A stretch of DNA of 64,000 bases. Source: Colimorpha sp045576855. GTDB taxonomy: Bacteria > Bacteroidota > Bacteroidia > Bacteroidales > P3. Below the pieces are notes generated by a model. That model was not told where the DNA came from. It searched no databases and worked only from the letters and a program-made list of their open reading frames with translations. Of the stretch, positions 24,032 to 32,757 are shown one piece after another (position 1 is the stretch's first letter; the number at the start of each line of letters is the position of its first letter). Made by a program: the position numbers and the translations under genes. Location of the stretch: NCBI GenBank assembly GCA_045576855.1, contig JAZNHG010000038.1:1-64000 (forward strand), given 5' to 3'.

Positions 24032-26044
24032 ATGGGACATTTTTTGCCGATTACGTTGGAAGAGGTGAAGCGGTTGGGGTGGGAGCAGGTGGATGTGGTG
24101 CTGGTGACGGGCGACGCCTACATCGACCACCCGTCGTTTGGGACGGCGGTGATCGGGCGGACGCTGGAGGCGGCGGGATACCGCGTGGCTATCATCCCGC
24201 AGCCGAACTGGAGGGATGACCTCAGGGATTTCCGCAAGTTCGGGCGACCGAGGCTGTTCTTCGGGGTGACGAGCGGGGCGATGGACTCTATGGTGAACCA
24301 CTACACGGCGGCGCGGCGTCTGCGTCACGACGACGCCTATACGCCAGGCGGACAGTTCGGATTCCGGCCCGACAGGGCGACATACGTGTACACGCGGATG
24401 CTGAAACAGATATACCCCGATGTGCCGGTCATCATAGCGGGCATCGAGGCCTCCATGCGACGGCTGGCGCACTACGACTACTGGGACGACAAACTGTTTC
24501 CCTCCATACTGATCGACACGCCGGCGGACCTGCTTAACTACGGGATGGGGGAGAGGACGACGCTGAAAATAGCACGCCTGCTCGACGAGGGGAAGGGGAT
24601 AGAGGCCTGCTATGGGCTGCCTCAGGTGGCGTATGTGGCGGCGGGCGCAAGCGCCCGCGCACGGGACAAAGGCGAGAGGGAAGGGACGGCGTTTTTGTCT
24701 ACGGAGGAACGGAGTGAAGGAATTATTCCAAACCTCCTGTACTCCGCAGAAATAAAAGAACTCCACTGCTTCGAGGAGTGCCAGAAGAGCAAGCGGGCGG
24801 AGGCGGAGAACTATCAGGTTATCGAGCGGGAGAGCAACAAGATTGAGTGCGCGACGCTGGTGCAACGGCACGGCGACCGCCTGGTGGTGGTCAACCCACC
24901 GGAGCCGCCGATGACGACGGAGGAGATCGACGCCAGCTTCGACCTGCCGTACATGCGGTTGCCGCACCCCAAATACAAGAAGCGCGGGCCGATACCGGCC
25001 TTCGAGATGATACGCTGGAGCGTGAACACACACCGCGGCTGCTTCGGTGGCTGCTCGTTCTGCACCATCAGCGCCCACCAAGGCAAGCAGATAGCCTCGC
25101 GCAGCGAGGAGAGCATCCTCAATGAGGTAAACCTCATCACCCATGACCCGGAATTCCACGGAGTGCTGACGGACCTCGGCGGGCCGTCGGCCAACATGTG
25201 GCGCATGAAGGGCAAGAACCAAGAACTCTGCCGCAAGTGCAGCCGCTACAGCTGCTCGATGCCCACGATGTGCAAGAACCTGGACAGCGACCACAGCGCG
25301 ATGATTGAACTTCTGCGCAAGGTAAGCGCGCACCCCAAGGTGAAGCACCTGTACGTGGGGAGCGGGATACGGTGCGACCTTTTTCAAGATGGAGGCGACA
25401 GCTTGGGAGCGCAGCCGTCCCGGCTGCATGCAGGCGGGACGCCTGCGTACCCGATGGCAGGCGGGACGCCTGCGTACCCGGGGGGCAATCACGGCTGGCA
25501 GTACTTTAGAGAGGTGGTTGTCAACCACACCAGTGGGCGCCTGAAGGTGGCGCCGGAGCACACGTCGGACGCGGTGCTGGCGCTGATGCGCAAGCCGTCG
25601 TTCAGCCTCTTCAAGGAGACGAAACGGCGCTTTGACGAGATATGCAAGCAGGCGGGGCTGCGGTATCAGCTGATACCCTACTTCATCAGCAGCCACCCCG
25701 GCTGCCGTCTGCAGGACATGGCGGAGCTGGCGCTGGAGATGAAGCGCATGGGCTACCGCCTGGAGCAGATACAGGACTTCACGCCCACGCCTATGACGCT
25801 GAGCACGGAGATGTACTACACCGGCATCGACCCCACGACGATGAAGCCCGTCTACGTGGCCACCGCCCCTGGCGACAAGGCCGACCAGCGGCGCCTCTTC
25901 TTCTTCTACAAGCCCGAGATGCAGCGCGACATCGTCGCAAGTTTGCGCCGAGGCGGTTGCGAACGCTACATTCAGCCGCTCTTCGGAGGGCAAAAAACGG
26001 TTACGGAAGGGCGAAAAAGGGCGTTTCGAAAGGGCGAGAGGTGA
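24032..26044 (+). CDS. ygiQ: YgiQ family radical SAM protein with in-frame palindromic insertions
   Basis: 670 aa. The N-terminal DUF3459-like/YgiQ part ('DVVLVTGDAYIDHPSFGTAVIGR') is followed by the radical SAM core with CFGGCSFC (CxxxCxxC, ~336-343), and the C-terminal YgiQ region runs to a basic tail. Two stretches look foreign. ~Residues 205-245 include 'FLSTEERSEGIIPNLLYSAE', encoded by a palindromic element (24698-24750). ~Residues 458-485 include 'GGTPAYPMAGGTPAYP', encoded by three GC-rich palindromes (25411-25480). The flanking sequence stays in frame. The substrate of YgiQ is unknown. Confidence 0.88.
   Translation: MGHFLPITLEEVKRLGWEQVDVVLVTGDAYIDHPSFGTAVIGRTLEAAGYRVAIIPQPNWRDDLRDFRKFGRPRLFFGVTSGAMDSMVNHYTAARRLRHDDAYTPGGQFGFRPDRATYVYTRMLKQIYPDVPVIIAGIEASMRRLAHYDYWDDKLFPSILIDTPADLLNYGMGERTTLKIARLLDEGKGIEACYGLPQVAYVAAGASARARDKGEREGTAFLSTEERSEGIIPNLLYSAEIKELHCFEECQKSKRAEAENYQVIERESNKIECATLVQRHGDRLVVVNPPEPPMTTEEIDASFDLPYMRLPHPKYKKRGPIPAFEMIRWSVNTHRGCFGGCSFCTISAHQGKQIASRSEESILNEVNLITHDPEFHGVLTDLGGPSANMWRMKGKNQELCRKCSRYSCSMPTMCKNLDSDHSAMIELLRKVSAHPKVKHLYVGSGIRCDLFQDGGDSLGAQPSRLHAGGTPAYPMAGGTPAYPGGNHGWQYFREVVVNHTSGRLKVAPEHTSDAVLALMRKPSFSLFKETKRRFDEICKQAGLRYQLIPYFISSHPGCRLQDMAELALEMKRMGYRLEQIQDFTPTPMTLSTEMYYTGIDPTTMKPVYVATAPGDKADQRRLFFFYKPEMQRDIVASLRRGGCERYIQPLFGGQKTVTEGRKRAFRKGER
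24698..24750 (+). repeat. Palindromic element inside ygiQ (TCTACGGAGG type)
   Basis: TCTACGGAGGAACGGAG ... AACCTCC ... CTCCGCAGA, an imperfect hairpin matching the intergenic element at 3697-3746 in outer arms and inner GGA..TTCC pairing. It keeps ygiQ open. Confidence 0.75.
25411..25480 (+). repeat. Three GC-rich palindromes inside ygiQ
   Basis: GCAGCCGTCCCGGCTGC (25411-25427) and two copies of GCAGGCGGGACGCCTGC followed by GTACCCG (starting 25430 and 25457, period 27 bp). Each is a 7-bp stem with a 3-nt loop. Confidence 0.88.
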
Positions 26045-26105
26045 GGATTTTGTAAAATTAACATACTGATAAGTAGTGTGTTGTGTAAAATTTGCAAAAA
26101 ATATT

Positions 26106-26136
26106 TTGTCAGTATGGAAAATGTTCGTACTTTTGC
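26106..26136 (+). promoter_or_regulatory. Promoter of tRNA-Glu
   Basis: TTG at 26106-26108, a 19-bp spacer and TACTTTTGC at 26128-26136, about 45 bp before the tRNA. Confidence 0.78.
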
Positions 26137-26180
26137 ACCCGCTTTCAAGAGAGAAAGCGTCCTCGGGACAAGAACAATAT

Positions 26181-26254
26181 GCCGCATTCGTCTAGTGGTC
26201 CAGGACATCTGCCTCTCACGCAGAAGATCATCAGTTCGACTCTGATATGCGGTA
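26181..26254 (+). tRNA. tRNA-Glu (anticodon CTC)
   Basis: Acceptor GCCGCAT/ATGCGGT (one G-T pair), anticodon arm TCTGC-CTCTCAC-GCAGA giving CTC, T loop TTCGACT and discriminator A. CCA is not encoded. A promoter and a terminator flank it. Confidence 0.93.
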
Positions 26255-26256
26255 CT

Positions 26257-26295
26257 AAAGCGACAAAATCCAATGGTTTTGTCGCTTTTCTTTTG
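26257..26295 (+). terminator. Terminator of tRNA-Glu
   Basis: AAAGCGACAAAA / TTTTGTCGCTTT stem with an 8-nt loop, followed by TCTTTT. Confidence 0.85.
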
Positions 26296-26382
26296 TGCCC
26301 GTTCGGGCGGTTGCAGGTGGGTGTTTAACTTTTTTTATGAATAAACCGCTTGCAAAATTCAAATACACACTGAGGGGGTTGG

Positions 26383-26500
26383 GATTGAGAATTGAGAATT
26401 GAAAATTGAAAATGAATAGTTGACAGTTGACAATTGGCAATCGATATTTCGTAGTCAACTGATATTCATCATTTATCATTCATCATTCATCACTCCTACC
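26383..26500. repeat. Heptamer/octamer arrays (gaattga; catcatt)
   Basis: 'gaattga' units followed by 'gttgaca' units, then after a core (ggcaatcgatatttcgtag) inverse words 'tcaactg' and 'catttatcattcatcattca'. The architecture is that of an inverted pair of short-word arrays around a core. Confidence 0.6.
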
Positions 26501-26509
26501 TCCCCCCTC

Positions 26510-26604
26510 CTACCTCCGCCCTAACAAGGGTCATCCTACCATCAACGTACCATCATCCTACCACCATCCTACCACCATCCTACCATTTTAACATTTCGGA
26601 AGCC
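26510..26604. repeat. 11-bp array element with conserved ends (copy 1)
   Basis: 'aagggtcatcc' is followed by ~5 units of an 11-mer (atcctaccacc) and by the tail 'ttttaacatttcggaagcc' at 26586-26604. The same ends occur at 50643-50724 and 50825-50900 with other internal words. Confidence 0.8.
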
Positions 26605-26721
26605 ATGTTGGCCGATGTTTGGCGAGGGCGATGTTGGAGGATGGGTAGGGGTGAAGGGCGGCTGTCCGGGACGGTGTGTCGGGACGAAGGCGGCGGCCAC
26701 GGAAGGATTTTTGACACGGGC

Positions 26722-26753
26722 TTTGTCGGGTCGAGAAAATTGTGTATTTTTGC
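26722..26753 (+). promoter_or_regulatory. Promoter of truA
   Basis: TTG at 26723-26725, a 19-bp spacer and TATTTTTGC at 26745-26753, 11 bp before the ATG. Confidence 0.78.
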
Positions 26754-26763
26754 ACTTTGAAAT

Positions 26764-27606
26764 ATGGGACGCTATTTTATACATCTGGCCTATAACGGAG
26801 CGTGTTACCACGGCTGGCAGACGCAGCGGATCGCGACCGAAGTGGAGCGAACGGTGTCTTTGCAGCCCGGCTTGCCGACGGTGCAGCAGACGCTGGAGAC
26901 GACGCTGAGCACCCTGCTGCGGCAGCCGGTGGCCGTGGTAGGTTGCGGTCGTACCGATACCGGTGTGCACGCCAGCGATTTCTATGCCCATTTCGATGTG
27001 CAGGAGTCAAAAAGTCGAAGAGACGAAGAGTCGAAAAGCAACGAGGACTTTTTGTCTTCTGGCCTTTTAGACTCTTTGACTTTCAAGCTCAATAATCTGC
27101 TGCCGCCGGACATTGCCGTCTACGATATCTTCCCGGTGGCACCGAATGCCCATGCGCGTTTCGACGCCACGGCACGCACCTATCAGTACCACGTCAGCGA
27201 CCGCCGTCTGCCGTTCCGCCAGGGGCAGTACTGCCGCATCTGGTACCGGCCCGACCTGGAGCTGATGAACCGTGCGGCGCAGGTGCTGATGGAATACGAA
27301 GACTTCACCAGCTTTGCCAAGTTGCACACGCAGGTGAAGACCAACATCTGCCACCTCAGCGAGGCCCACTGGGACACGGTGGGCGACGAGTGGGTGTTCA
27401 CCATCCGCAGCAACCGCTTTCTGCGCAACATGGTGCGGAGTGTGACGGGGACGCTGCTCGACGTGGGTCGTGGCAAGCTCAGCATCGACGGCCTGCGCGC
27501 CATCATCGAGAAGAAGGACCGCTGTGCCGCCGGCGTCAGCATGCCGGCCTGCGGACTGTTCCTGACCAAGGTGGAGTACCCTCTGGAATTGAGAATTGAA
27601 AATTGA
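26764..27606 (+). CDS. truA: tRNA pseudouridine synthase A
   Basis: Isomerises uridines 38-40 of tRNAs. 280 aa; the catalytic aspartate is in GCGRTDTGVHA (~60-70), with 'HARFDATARTYQY' and 'FLRNMVRSVTGTLLDVG' also typical. Between 'FYAHFDV' and 'LTFKLNNLLPPDIAV' an extra ~25 residues (starting QESKSRRDEESKS) are encoded by an inverted, gagtc-rich stretch (27001-27080). The last residues (ELRIEN) and the stop lie in a heptamer array that continues to prmA. Confidence 0.93.
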   Translation: MGRYFIHLAYNGACYHGWQTQRIATEVERTVSLQPGLPTVQQTLETTLSTLLRQPVAVVGCGRTDTGVHASDFYAHFDVQESKSRRDEESKSNEDFLSSGLLDSLTFKLNNLLPPDIAVYDIFPVAPNAHARFDATARTYQYHVSDRRLPFRQGQYCRIWYRPDLELMNRAAQVLMEYEDFTSFAKLHTQVKTNICHLSEAHWDTVGDEWVFTIRSNRFLRNMVRSVTGTLLDVGRGKLSIDGLRAIIEKKDRCAAGVSMPACGLFLTKVEYPLELRIEN

Positions 27607-27657
27607 GAATTGAAAATTGAGAATTAAAAATTGAGAATTGAAAATTGAGAATTGAGA
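27587..27657. repeat. Heptamer array (gaattga) between truA and prmA
   Basis: Ten units of GAATTGA/AAATTGA. The array provides the truA stop codon and fills the whole gap to the prmA start. Confidence 0.88.
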
Positions 27658-28491
27658 ATGAAATACATTGAAGTGACGTTTACGATGGACGATACCGGTG
27701 TCTTCCGCGACATGCTGGTGGATGCGTTGGGCAACGAAGGCCCCTACGAGAGTTTTGTGGAGACGCCCGACGGGCTGAAGGCTTACGTGTCCGAGTCGCA
27801 ATACGACCCGGCCTTCCTTGCGGCCACGGCGCAAGCCTTCCCGCTGCCGCTGAAGTACGAAGCCCACGAGATGGAGGACCGCGACTGGAACGCCGAGTGG
27901 GAGAAAGGGCACGAGGCGGTGCTGGTGAAGGCCGACAACGGGTCTTCCATCTGGGTGCGCGCCCCCTTCCATCCGCACCGCACCGACGTGGACTATGAGT
28001 TGCTCATCGAGCCCAAGATGAGCTTCGGCACGGCCCATCACCCCACCACCTACATGATGCTCAGTTATGTGGCCGAGCTGGACATGGTAGGGCGGCGGGT
28101 GCTCGACATGGGGTGCGGCACCGCCGTGCTGGCCATCCTGGCCAAGATGCGCGGGGCGGCCTACGTGGAGGGTGTCGACGTCGACGAGTGGGCCTACCGC
28201 AACGCGCTGGAGAACGCCGCCGCCAACGGGGTGGAGGTCAGCCTGCGGCTGGGCGACGCCTCGACGCTTAAGGGCGAGTTCGACGTGGTCATCGCCAATA
28301 TCAATCGCAACATCCTCTTGGCCGACATGGAGCGCTACGCCGCCGTCATGGTGCCTGGCGCCACGTTGCTCCTCAGCGGCTTCTACGAAGCCGACGAGGG
28401 AGTCCTCATCGCCAAGGCCAACGAGCTGGGCCTCAAGTTTAAAGATAAGAAAGCGCGCGACGGCTGGTCGGCACTTCGGTTGGTGAAATGA
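27658..28491 (+). CDS. prmA: Ribosomal protein L11 methyltransferase
   Basis: Trimethylates ribosomal protein L11. 277 aa from ATG 27658 (MKYIEVTF). The SAM motif 'VLDMGCGTAVLAILA' (~143) and 'VVIANINRNILL' (~213) match PrmA, including the N-I-N variant of motif IV. The 3' end overlaps topB as ATGA. Confidence 0.92.
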   Translation: MKYIEVTFTMDDTGVFRDMLVDALGNEGPYESFVETPDGLKAYVSESQYDPAFLAATAQAFPLPLKYEAHEMEDRDWNAEWEKGHEAVLVKADNGSSIWVRAPFHPHRTDVDYELLIEPKMSFGTAHHPTTYMMLSYVAELDMVGRRVLDMGCGTAVLAILAKMRGAAYVEGVDVDEWAYRNALENAAANGVEVSLRLGDASTLKGEFDVVIANINRNILLADMERYAAVMVPGATLLLSGFYEADEGVLIAKANELGLKFKDKKARDGWSALRLVK

Positions 28492-30365
28492 TCGTTTGCA
28501 TTGCCGAGAAACCGAGTGTGGCGCGCGAGATAGCCAAGGTGTTGGGTGCCAACAGCCAGCATGACGGCTATCTGGAGGGTAACGGCTACCAGGTGACCTG
28601 GACCTTCGGACACCTCTGCACCCTCAAGGAGCCACAGGACTACACCGACCAGTGGCGTCGGTGGAGCATCTCGGCATTACCCATGATACCGCCGCGCTTC
28701 GGCATCAAGCTCATCCCCAACCAGAGCTATGAGAAGCAGTTCGGCGTCATCGAACGCCTGATGCAGGCCGCCGACAGCATCATCAACTGCGGCGATGCCG
28801 GGCAGGAGGGCGAACTCATCCAGCGCTGGGTGATGCAGAAGGCCAAAGCCCATTGCCCCGTGCAGCGCCTATGGGTCAGCAGTCTGACCGAAGAAGCCAT
28901 CCGCGAAGCCTTCGCCAACCTGCGTCCGCAGGACGACTACCAGAGCCTCTACGAGGCCGGCCTCTGCCGCGCCATCGGCGACTGGCTGCTGGGAATGAAC
29001 GCCACGCGGCTCTACACCCTGCGTTTCGCCACAGCCAAAGGGCAGGTGCTCAGCATCGGCCGGGTGCAGACCCCCACACTGGCCATGATAGTGAAGCGGC
29101 ACTTCGAAATCAAGAACTTCGTGCCGCAGAAGTACTGGGTACTCTCCACCATCTACCGCAATGTCGTCTTCACCTCCACCAAAGGCAAGATGACCAAGCC
29201 CGAAGAGGGGCAGGCGGCGATGGAAGCCGTGCGCGGGCGCGACTTCACGGTGGACGACATACAGCAGAAGACCGGCACCGAGGCCCCGCCGCGCCTTTTC
29301 GACCTCACCTCGCTGCAGGTGGAGTGCAACAAGAAATACAGCTTCTCGGCCGACGACACCCTGAAGCACATACAGAGCCTCTACGAAAAGAAGCTCACCA
29401 CCTATCCCCGTGTCGACACCACCTACCTCAGCGACGATGTCTATGCCAAGTGCCCCAATATCCTGCAGGGCATAGTGCCGTATGCTCCGCTGGTTCAGCC
29501 GCTGATGGGCAAGAAGCTGAAGAAGAGCAAGAAGGTCTTCGACAGCTCGAAGGTGACCGACCACCACGCCATCATTCCCACGGGTCAGAACCCGCAGAAT
29601 GTCAGCCTCACACTCGACGAGAAGCGCGTCTACGACATGGTGACGCGCCGCTTTATCGCAGTATTCTATCCCGACTGCAAGTTCTCCACCACCACCGTGC
29701 TGGGATCAGTTAAGAGTGAAGAGTCATGCGTGAAGAGTGAGGCAGACGCAGATAAAAACAACATAAAGCATAACGCTGGACTCGTAATTGAATTCAAGGC
29801 CACCGGCAAGCAAATCCTCGACGAAGGGTGGCGTATGGTCTTCGGTGGAAGCAAGAGTGAGGCTGCCGAATCGCCGGACCCGCAGGACGACGACAAAGAG
29901 CAGACGCTGCCCAGCTTCGAAAAAGGTGAGCATGGTCCCCACGAGCCCACCCTCACCGAGAAGCAGACCACGCCGCCCAAGCCCTACACTGAAGCCACGC
30001 TGCTGCGTGCGATGGAGACCGCCGGCAAGTCGGTGGACGATGAAGAGCTGCGCGATGCGCTGAAGGCCAACGGTATAGGTCGCCCGTCGACGCGCGCCGC
30101 CATCATTGAGACGCTGTACAAACGGCAGTATATCAGCAAGGTGCGTAAGAGTTTGGAGCCTACGTCGACGGGTATCGCCTTGATAGGAGTCATACAGGAA
30201 GACCTGCTCAAGAGTGTGGAGCTCACGGGACAGTGGGAGAAGAAGTTGCGCGATATAGAGGCCAAGAAGTATTCCGCCGCCCAATTCATCGATGAACTGA
30301 AGCAGATGACGGCCCAGGTGGTGCAACAGGTGATTGCCGACGGTACGCGTCGCATGTCCTATTGA
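28488..30365 (+). CDS. topB: DNA topoisomerase III
   Basis: Type IA topoisomerase. 625 aa: TOPRIM domain ('VCIAEKPSVAREIAKVLG', 'NCGDAGQEGELIQRWV'), 'SIGRVQTPTLAMIV', and the catalytic tyrosine in 'TTYPRVDTTYLSDDV' (~310). 'LRDALKANGIGRPSTRAAIIETL' closes the core. No zinc fingers follow. A Lys/Ser/Glu-rich stretch at ~405-425 (SVKSEESCVKSEAD) is encoded by gtgaagagtgag-type words like the window's heptamer arrays. It is coupled to prmA. Confidence 0.93.
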   Translation: MIVCIAEKPSVAREIAKVLGANSQHDGYLEGNGYQVTWTFGHLCTLKEPQDYTDQWRRWSISALPMIPPRFGIKLIPNQSYEKQFGVIERLMQAADSIINCGDAGQEGELIQRWVMQKAKAHCPVQRLWVSSLTEEAIREAFANLRPQDDYQSLYEAGLCRAIGDWLLGMNATRLYTLRFATAKGQVLSIGRVQTPTLAMIVKRHFEIKNFVPQKYWVLSTIYRNVVFTSTKGKMTKPEEGQAAMEAVRGRDFTVDDIQQKTGTEAPPRLFDLTSLQVECNKKYSFSADDTLKHIQSLYEKKLTTYPRVDTTYLSDDVYAKCPNILQGIVPYAPLVQPLMGKKLKKSKKVFDSSKVTDHHAIIPTGQNPQNVSLTLDEKRVYDMVTRRFIAVFYPDCKFSTTTVLGSVKSEESCVKSEADADKNNIKHNAGLVIEFKATGKQILDEGWRMVFGGSKSEAAESPDPQDDDKEQTLPSFEKGEHGPHEPTLTEKQTTPPKPYTEATLLRAMETAGKSVDDEELRDALKANGIGRPSTRAAIIETLYKRQYISKVRKSLEPTSTGIALIGVIQEDLLKSVELTGQWEKKLRDIEAKKYSAAQFIDELKQMTAQVVQQVIADGTRRMSY

Positions 30366-30422
30366 CAATAATTTATCTTTCAGAATACTAAAACAAAGAA
30401 ACGTCCGTTTGTAAAACAAGAT

Positions 30423-31100
30423 ATGATAGCAGAGAACATAGCCAGGATAAAATCGACGCTGCCCGATGGTGTCAAGTTGGTGGCCGTGAGCAAGCTCAAG
30501 CCCGATGAAGACATCATGGAAGCTTATATGGCCGGTCAACGCGTCTTCGGCGAGAACTATGCCACCGAGCTGCGCGACAAGGCTGCCCGCCTGCCCAAAG
30601 ATATAGAGTGGCATTTTATCGGCCACCTGCAGGGCAAGCAGTTGAAATATTATATTCCCTTCGTCAGTATGATACACGGTGTGGACAGCATCGCCCATCT
30701 GCAGGAGGTGGAACAGGCCGCCGCCAAGGTGGACCGTGTGGTCGACGTGCTGCTGCAGGTGCATGTGGCCAGCGAGGAGACCAAGTTCGGCTTTGCCCCC
30801 GAGGACCTTGACGAACCCCATGAGTTGGCCCGGCTCCAGTTGCCCCACGTCAGGATACGCGGCATGATGGGCATGGCCACCCACACGGACGACAGCGAGC
30901 GTGTGCGGGCCGACTTCCGTGCCGTGAAGAGTTTCTTCACCCGGCTGAAGGAAGGCGCCTTTCGCGACCGCCCGTATTTCGACACCCTCTCGATGGGTAT
31001 GAGCCACGACTACCCCCTGGCCATCGAGGAGGGCAGCACTCTGGTGCGCATCGGCACCAGCATTTTCGGTGAACGCGATTATTCAAAACTCAAACGATAA
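30423..31100 (+). CDS. Pyridoxal phosphate homeostasis protein (YggS family)
   Basis: 225 aa. PLP-binding alanine-racemase-like barrel: 'LVAVSKLKP' holds the PLP lysine (~22), with 'FGENYATEL', 'WHFIGHLQGKQ' and 'SMGMSHDYPLAI'. It balances free PLP and amino acid pools; no catalytic activity is known for the family. It lies 57 bp after topB and 5 bp before the YitT gene. Confidence 0.92.
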   Translation: MIAENIARIKSTLPDGVKLVAVSKLKPDEDIMEAYMAGQRVFGENYATELRDKAARLPKDIEWHFIGHLQGKQLKYYIPFVSMIHGVDSIAHLQEVEQAAAKVDRVVDVLLQVHVASEETKFGFAPEDLDEPHELARLQLPHVRIRGMMGMATHTDDSERVRADFRAVKSFFTRLKEGAFRDRPYFDTLSMGMSHDYPLAIEEGSTLVRIGTSIFGERDYSKLKR

Positions 31101-31105
31101 CAGCT

Positions 31106-31990
31106 ATGCAGATATTTACTAAAAGCAAACACATCATCCTCTCCTACGTGGTGATTACGCTTGGCCTGATGCTCTACACCTTCGGATGGTCGGCCTTCAT
31201 GCTGCCGATGAAGATTGTCGGCGGCGGCGTCAGCGGTATGAGTGCCATCCTTTATTATGCCGTCGGCATCCATATCCCCATCGGTGTGCTCAATTTCGTG
31301 TTCAACGCCATCCTGGTGGCTATCGGGTTCAAGGTGTTGGGTTCCAAGTTCGGTGCCAACACCATCTATGGCATCATCATGTCGTCGCTCTGCTTCATCT
31401 TGTGGCAGCAGGTGTTGCATGTGGACACTTGGTTCGATGTCGAGCACTTCGGCGTCTTCATGTGTGCCGTGTTGGGCGGCTTCTGCTGCGGTGCCGGTAT
31501 CGGCCTGTCGTTCATCATGGGCGGCAACAGCGGCGGCACCGACATCATCGCACTCATCGTGTGCAAGTACCACAACATCTCGCCCGGTCGCGTCATCATG
31601 CTTATCGACGTGGTCATCATCGGATGCTCCTTCTTCGTCAGCCACCGTCTGGACAATGTCGTCTGCGGCTATGTCGTGATGGTCACCATGACCTATGTGC
31701 TCGATATGGTGCTCGACGGCAACAAGCAAAGCTACCAGGTCATGGTCTTCTCGATGAAGAACGAGGAGATTGCCGAGACCGTCACCCGCGAGGTGGGTCG
31801 TGGCGCCACACTACTTGATGCCGAGGGCTGCTACACCAAACAGCAGCAGAAGGTGCTCCTGATGATGGTGCACCGCACCGACAAGCAGCATGTGTTGCAG
31901 ATTATCCACCGCATCGACGAGAACGCCTTTGTCAGCGTCAGCAAGGCCCAGGGCGTCTACGGCAAGAACTTTGAAAAGCTGAAGTTGTAA
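31106..31990 (+). CDS. YitT family membrane protein
   Basis: 294 aa. Five to six hydrophobic segments cover the first ~190 residues ('VITLGLMLYTFGWSAFMLP', 'GGGVSGMSAILYYAVGI', 'GNSGGTDIIALIV'), followed by a soluble C-terminal DUF2179 domain. Family function is unsettled; transport roles have been suggested. Probably co-transcribed with the yggS-like gene. Confidence 0.88.
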   Translation: MQIFTKSKHIILSYVVITLGLMLYTFGWSAFMLPMKIVGGGVSGMSAILYYAVGIHIPIGVLNFVFNAILVAIGFKVLGSKFGANTIYGIIMSSLCFILWQQVLHVDTWFDVEHFGVFMCAVLGGFCCGAGIGLSFIMGGNSGGTDIIALIVCKYHNISPGRVIMLIDVVIIGCSFFVSHRLDNVVCGYVVMVTMTYVLDMVLDGNKQSYQVMVFSMKNEEIAETVTREVGRGATLLDAEGCYTKQQQKVLLMMVHRTDKQHVLQIIHRIDENAFVSVSKAQGVYGKNFEKLKL

Positions 31991-32040
31991 GGTTTAAAGT
32001 TTAAAGTTTAAGGTTTAAGGTTTAAAGTTTAAAGTTAATT
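31989..32040. repeat. Heptamer array (aaagttt)
   Basis: Seven contiguous units of AAAGTTT/AAGGTTT between the yitT-like gene and rpe. Confidence 0.88.
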
Positions 32041-32057
32041 CCTAATTCCCAATTCCC

Positions 32058-32708
32058 ATGAAGATGATATCCCCCTCGCTGCTCAGTGCCGACTTTGGCA
32101 ACCTGCAGCGCGACATAGAAATGCTGAACGCCTCGGAGTGCGACTGGTTGCACGTCGACGTGATGGACGGCCTGTTTGTGCCAAACATCTCGTTTGGCCA
32201 GCCCATTGTCAAGCATATCAAGAAGCATGCGCAGAAGCCGCTCGATGTGCACCTGATGATTATGGACCCGGGCCGCTACATCGCCGACTTCCGCGAGGCT
32301 GGCGCCGATATACTTACCGTACACTACGAGGCATGCACCCACCTCGACCGCACCATCCACGCCATACACGACGCCGGCATGAAGGCGGGCGTCGTGCTCA
32401 ATCCCGCCAGCCCCGTCAGTTTGCTGGAGGATATAGTGCAGGAGTGTGACCTCGTGCTGCTGATGAGCGTCAACCCCGGTTTCGGTGGACAGAAGTTTAT
32501 AGAAAACACCTACGGCAAGGTGCGCCAGCTGCGCCAACTCTGCGACCGCAAGAACCCGCATTGCCTCATCGAGGTCGACGGCGGCGTCAACCTGCAGAAC
32601 GCACACCTCCTCTTCGAGGCTGGGGCCGACGTGCTGGTGGCCGGCAATGCCGTCTTCAAGAGCGACAATCCCCAGCAGACCATCCACGACCTGAAGGGTG
32701 AAAGCTGA
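32058..32708 (+). CDS. rpe: Ribulose-phosphate 3-epimerase
   Basis: Interconverts ribulose-5-phosphate and xylulose-5-phosphate. 216 aa TIM barrel with 'SPSLLSADFGNL', the metal-binding 'HVDVMDGLFVPN' and 'DVHLMI' motifs, the phosphate loop 'MSVNPGFGGQKFI', and 'EVDGGVN' near the end. Full length. Confidence 0.95.
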   Translation: MKMISPSLLSADFGNLQRDIEMLNASECDWLHVDVMDGLFVPNISFGQPIVKHIKKHAQKPLDVHLMIMDPGRYIADFREAGADILTVHYEACTHLDRTIHAIHDAGMKAGVVLNPASPVSLLEDIVQECDLVLLMSVNPGFGGQKFIENTYGKVRQLRQLCDRKNPHCLIEVDGGVNLQNAHLLFEAGADVLVAGNAVFKSDNPQQTIHDLKGES

Positions 32709-32757
32709 AAATGAAAACCGAAGGTTCAAATTTCATCATTCAAAATTCAATATTGAT

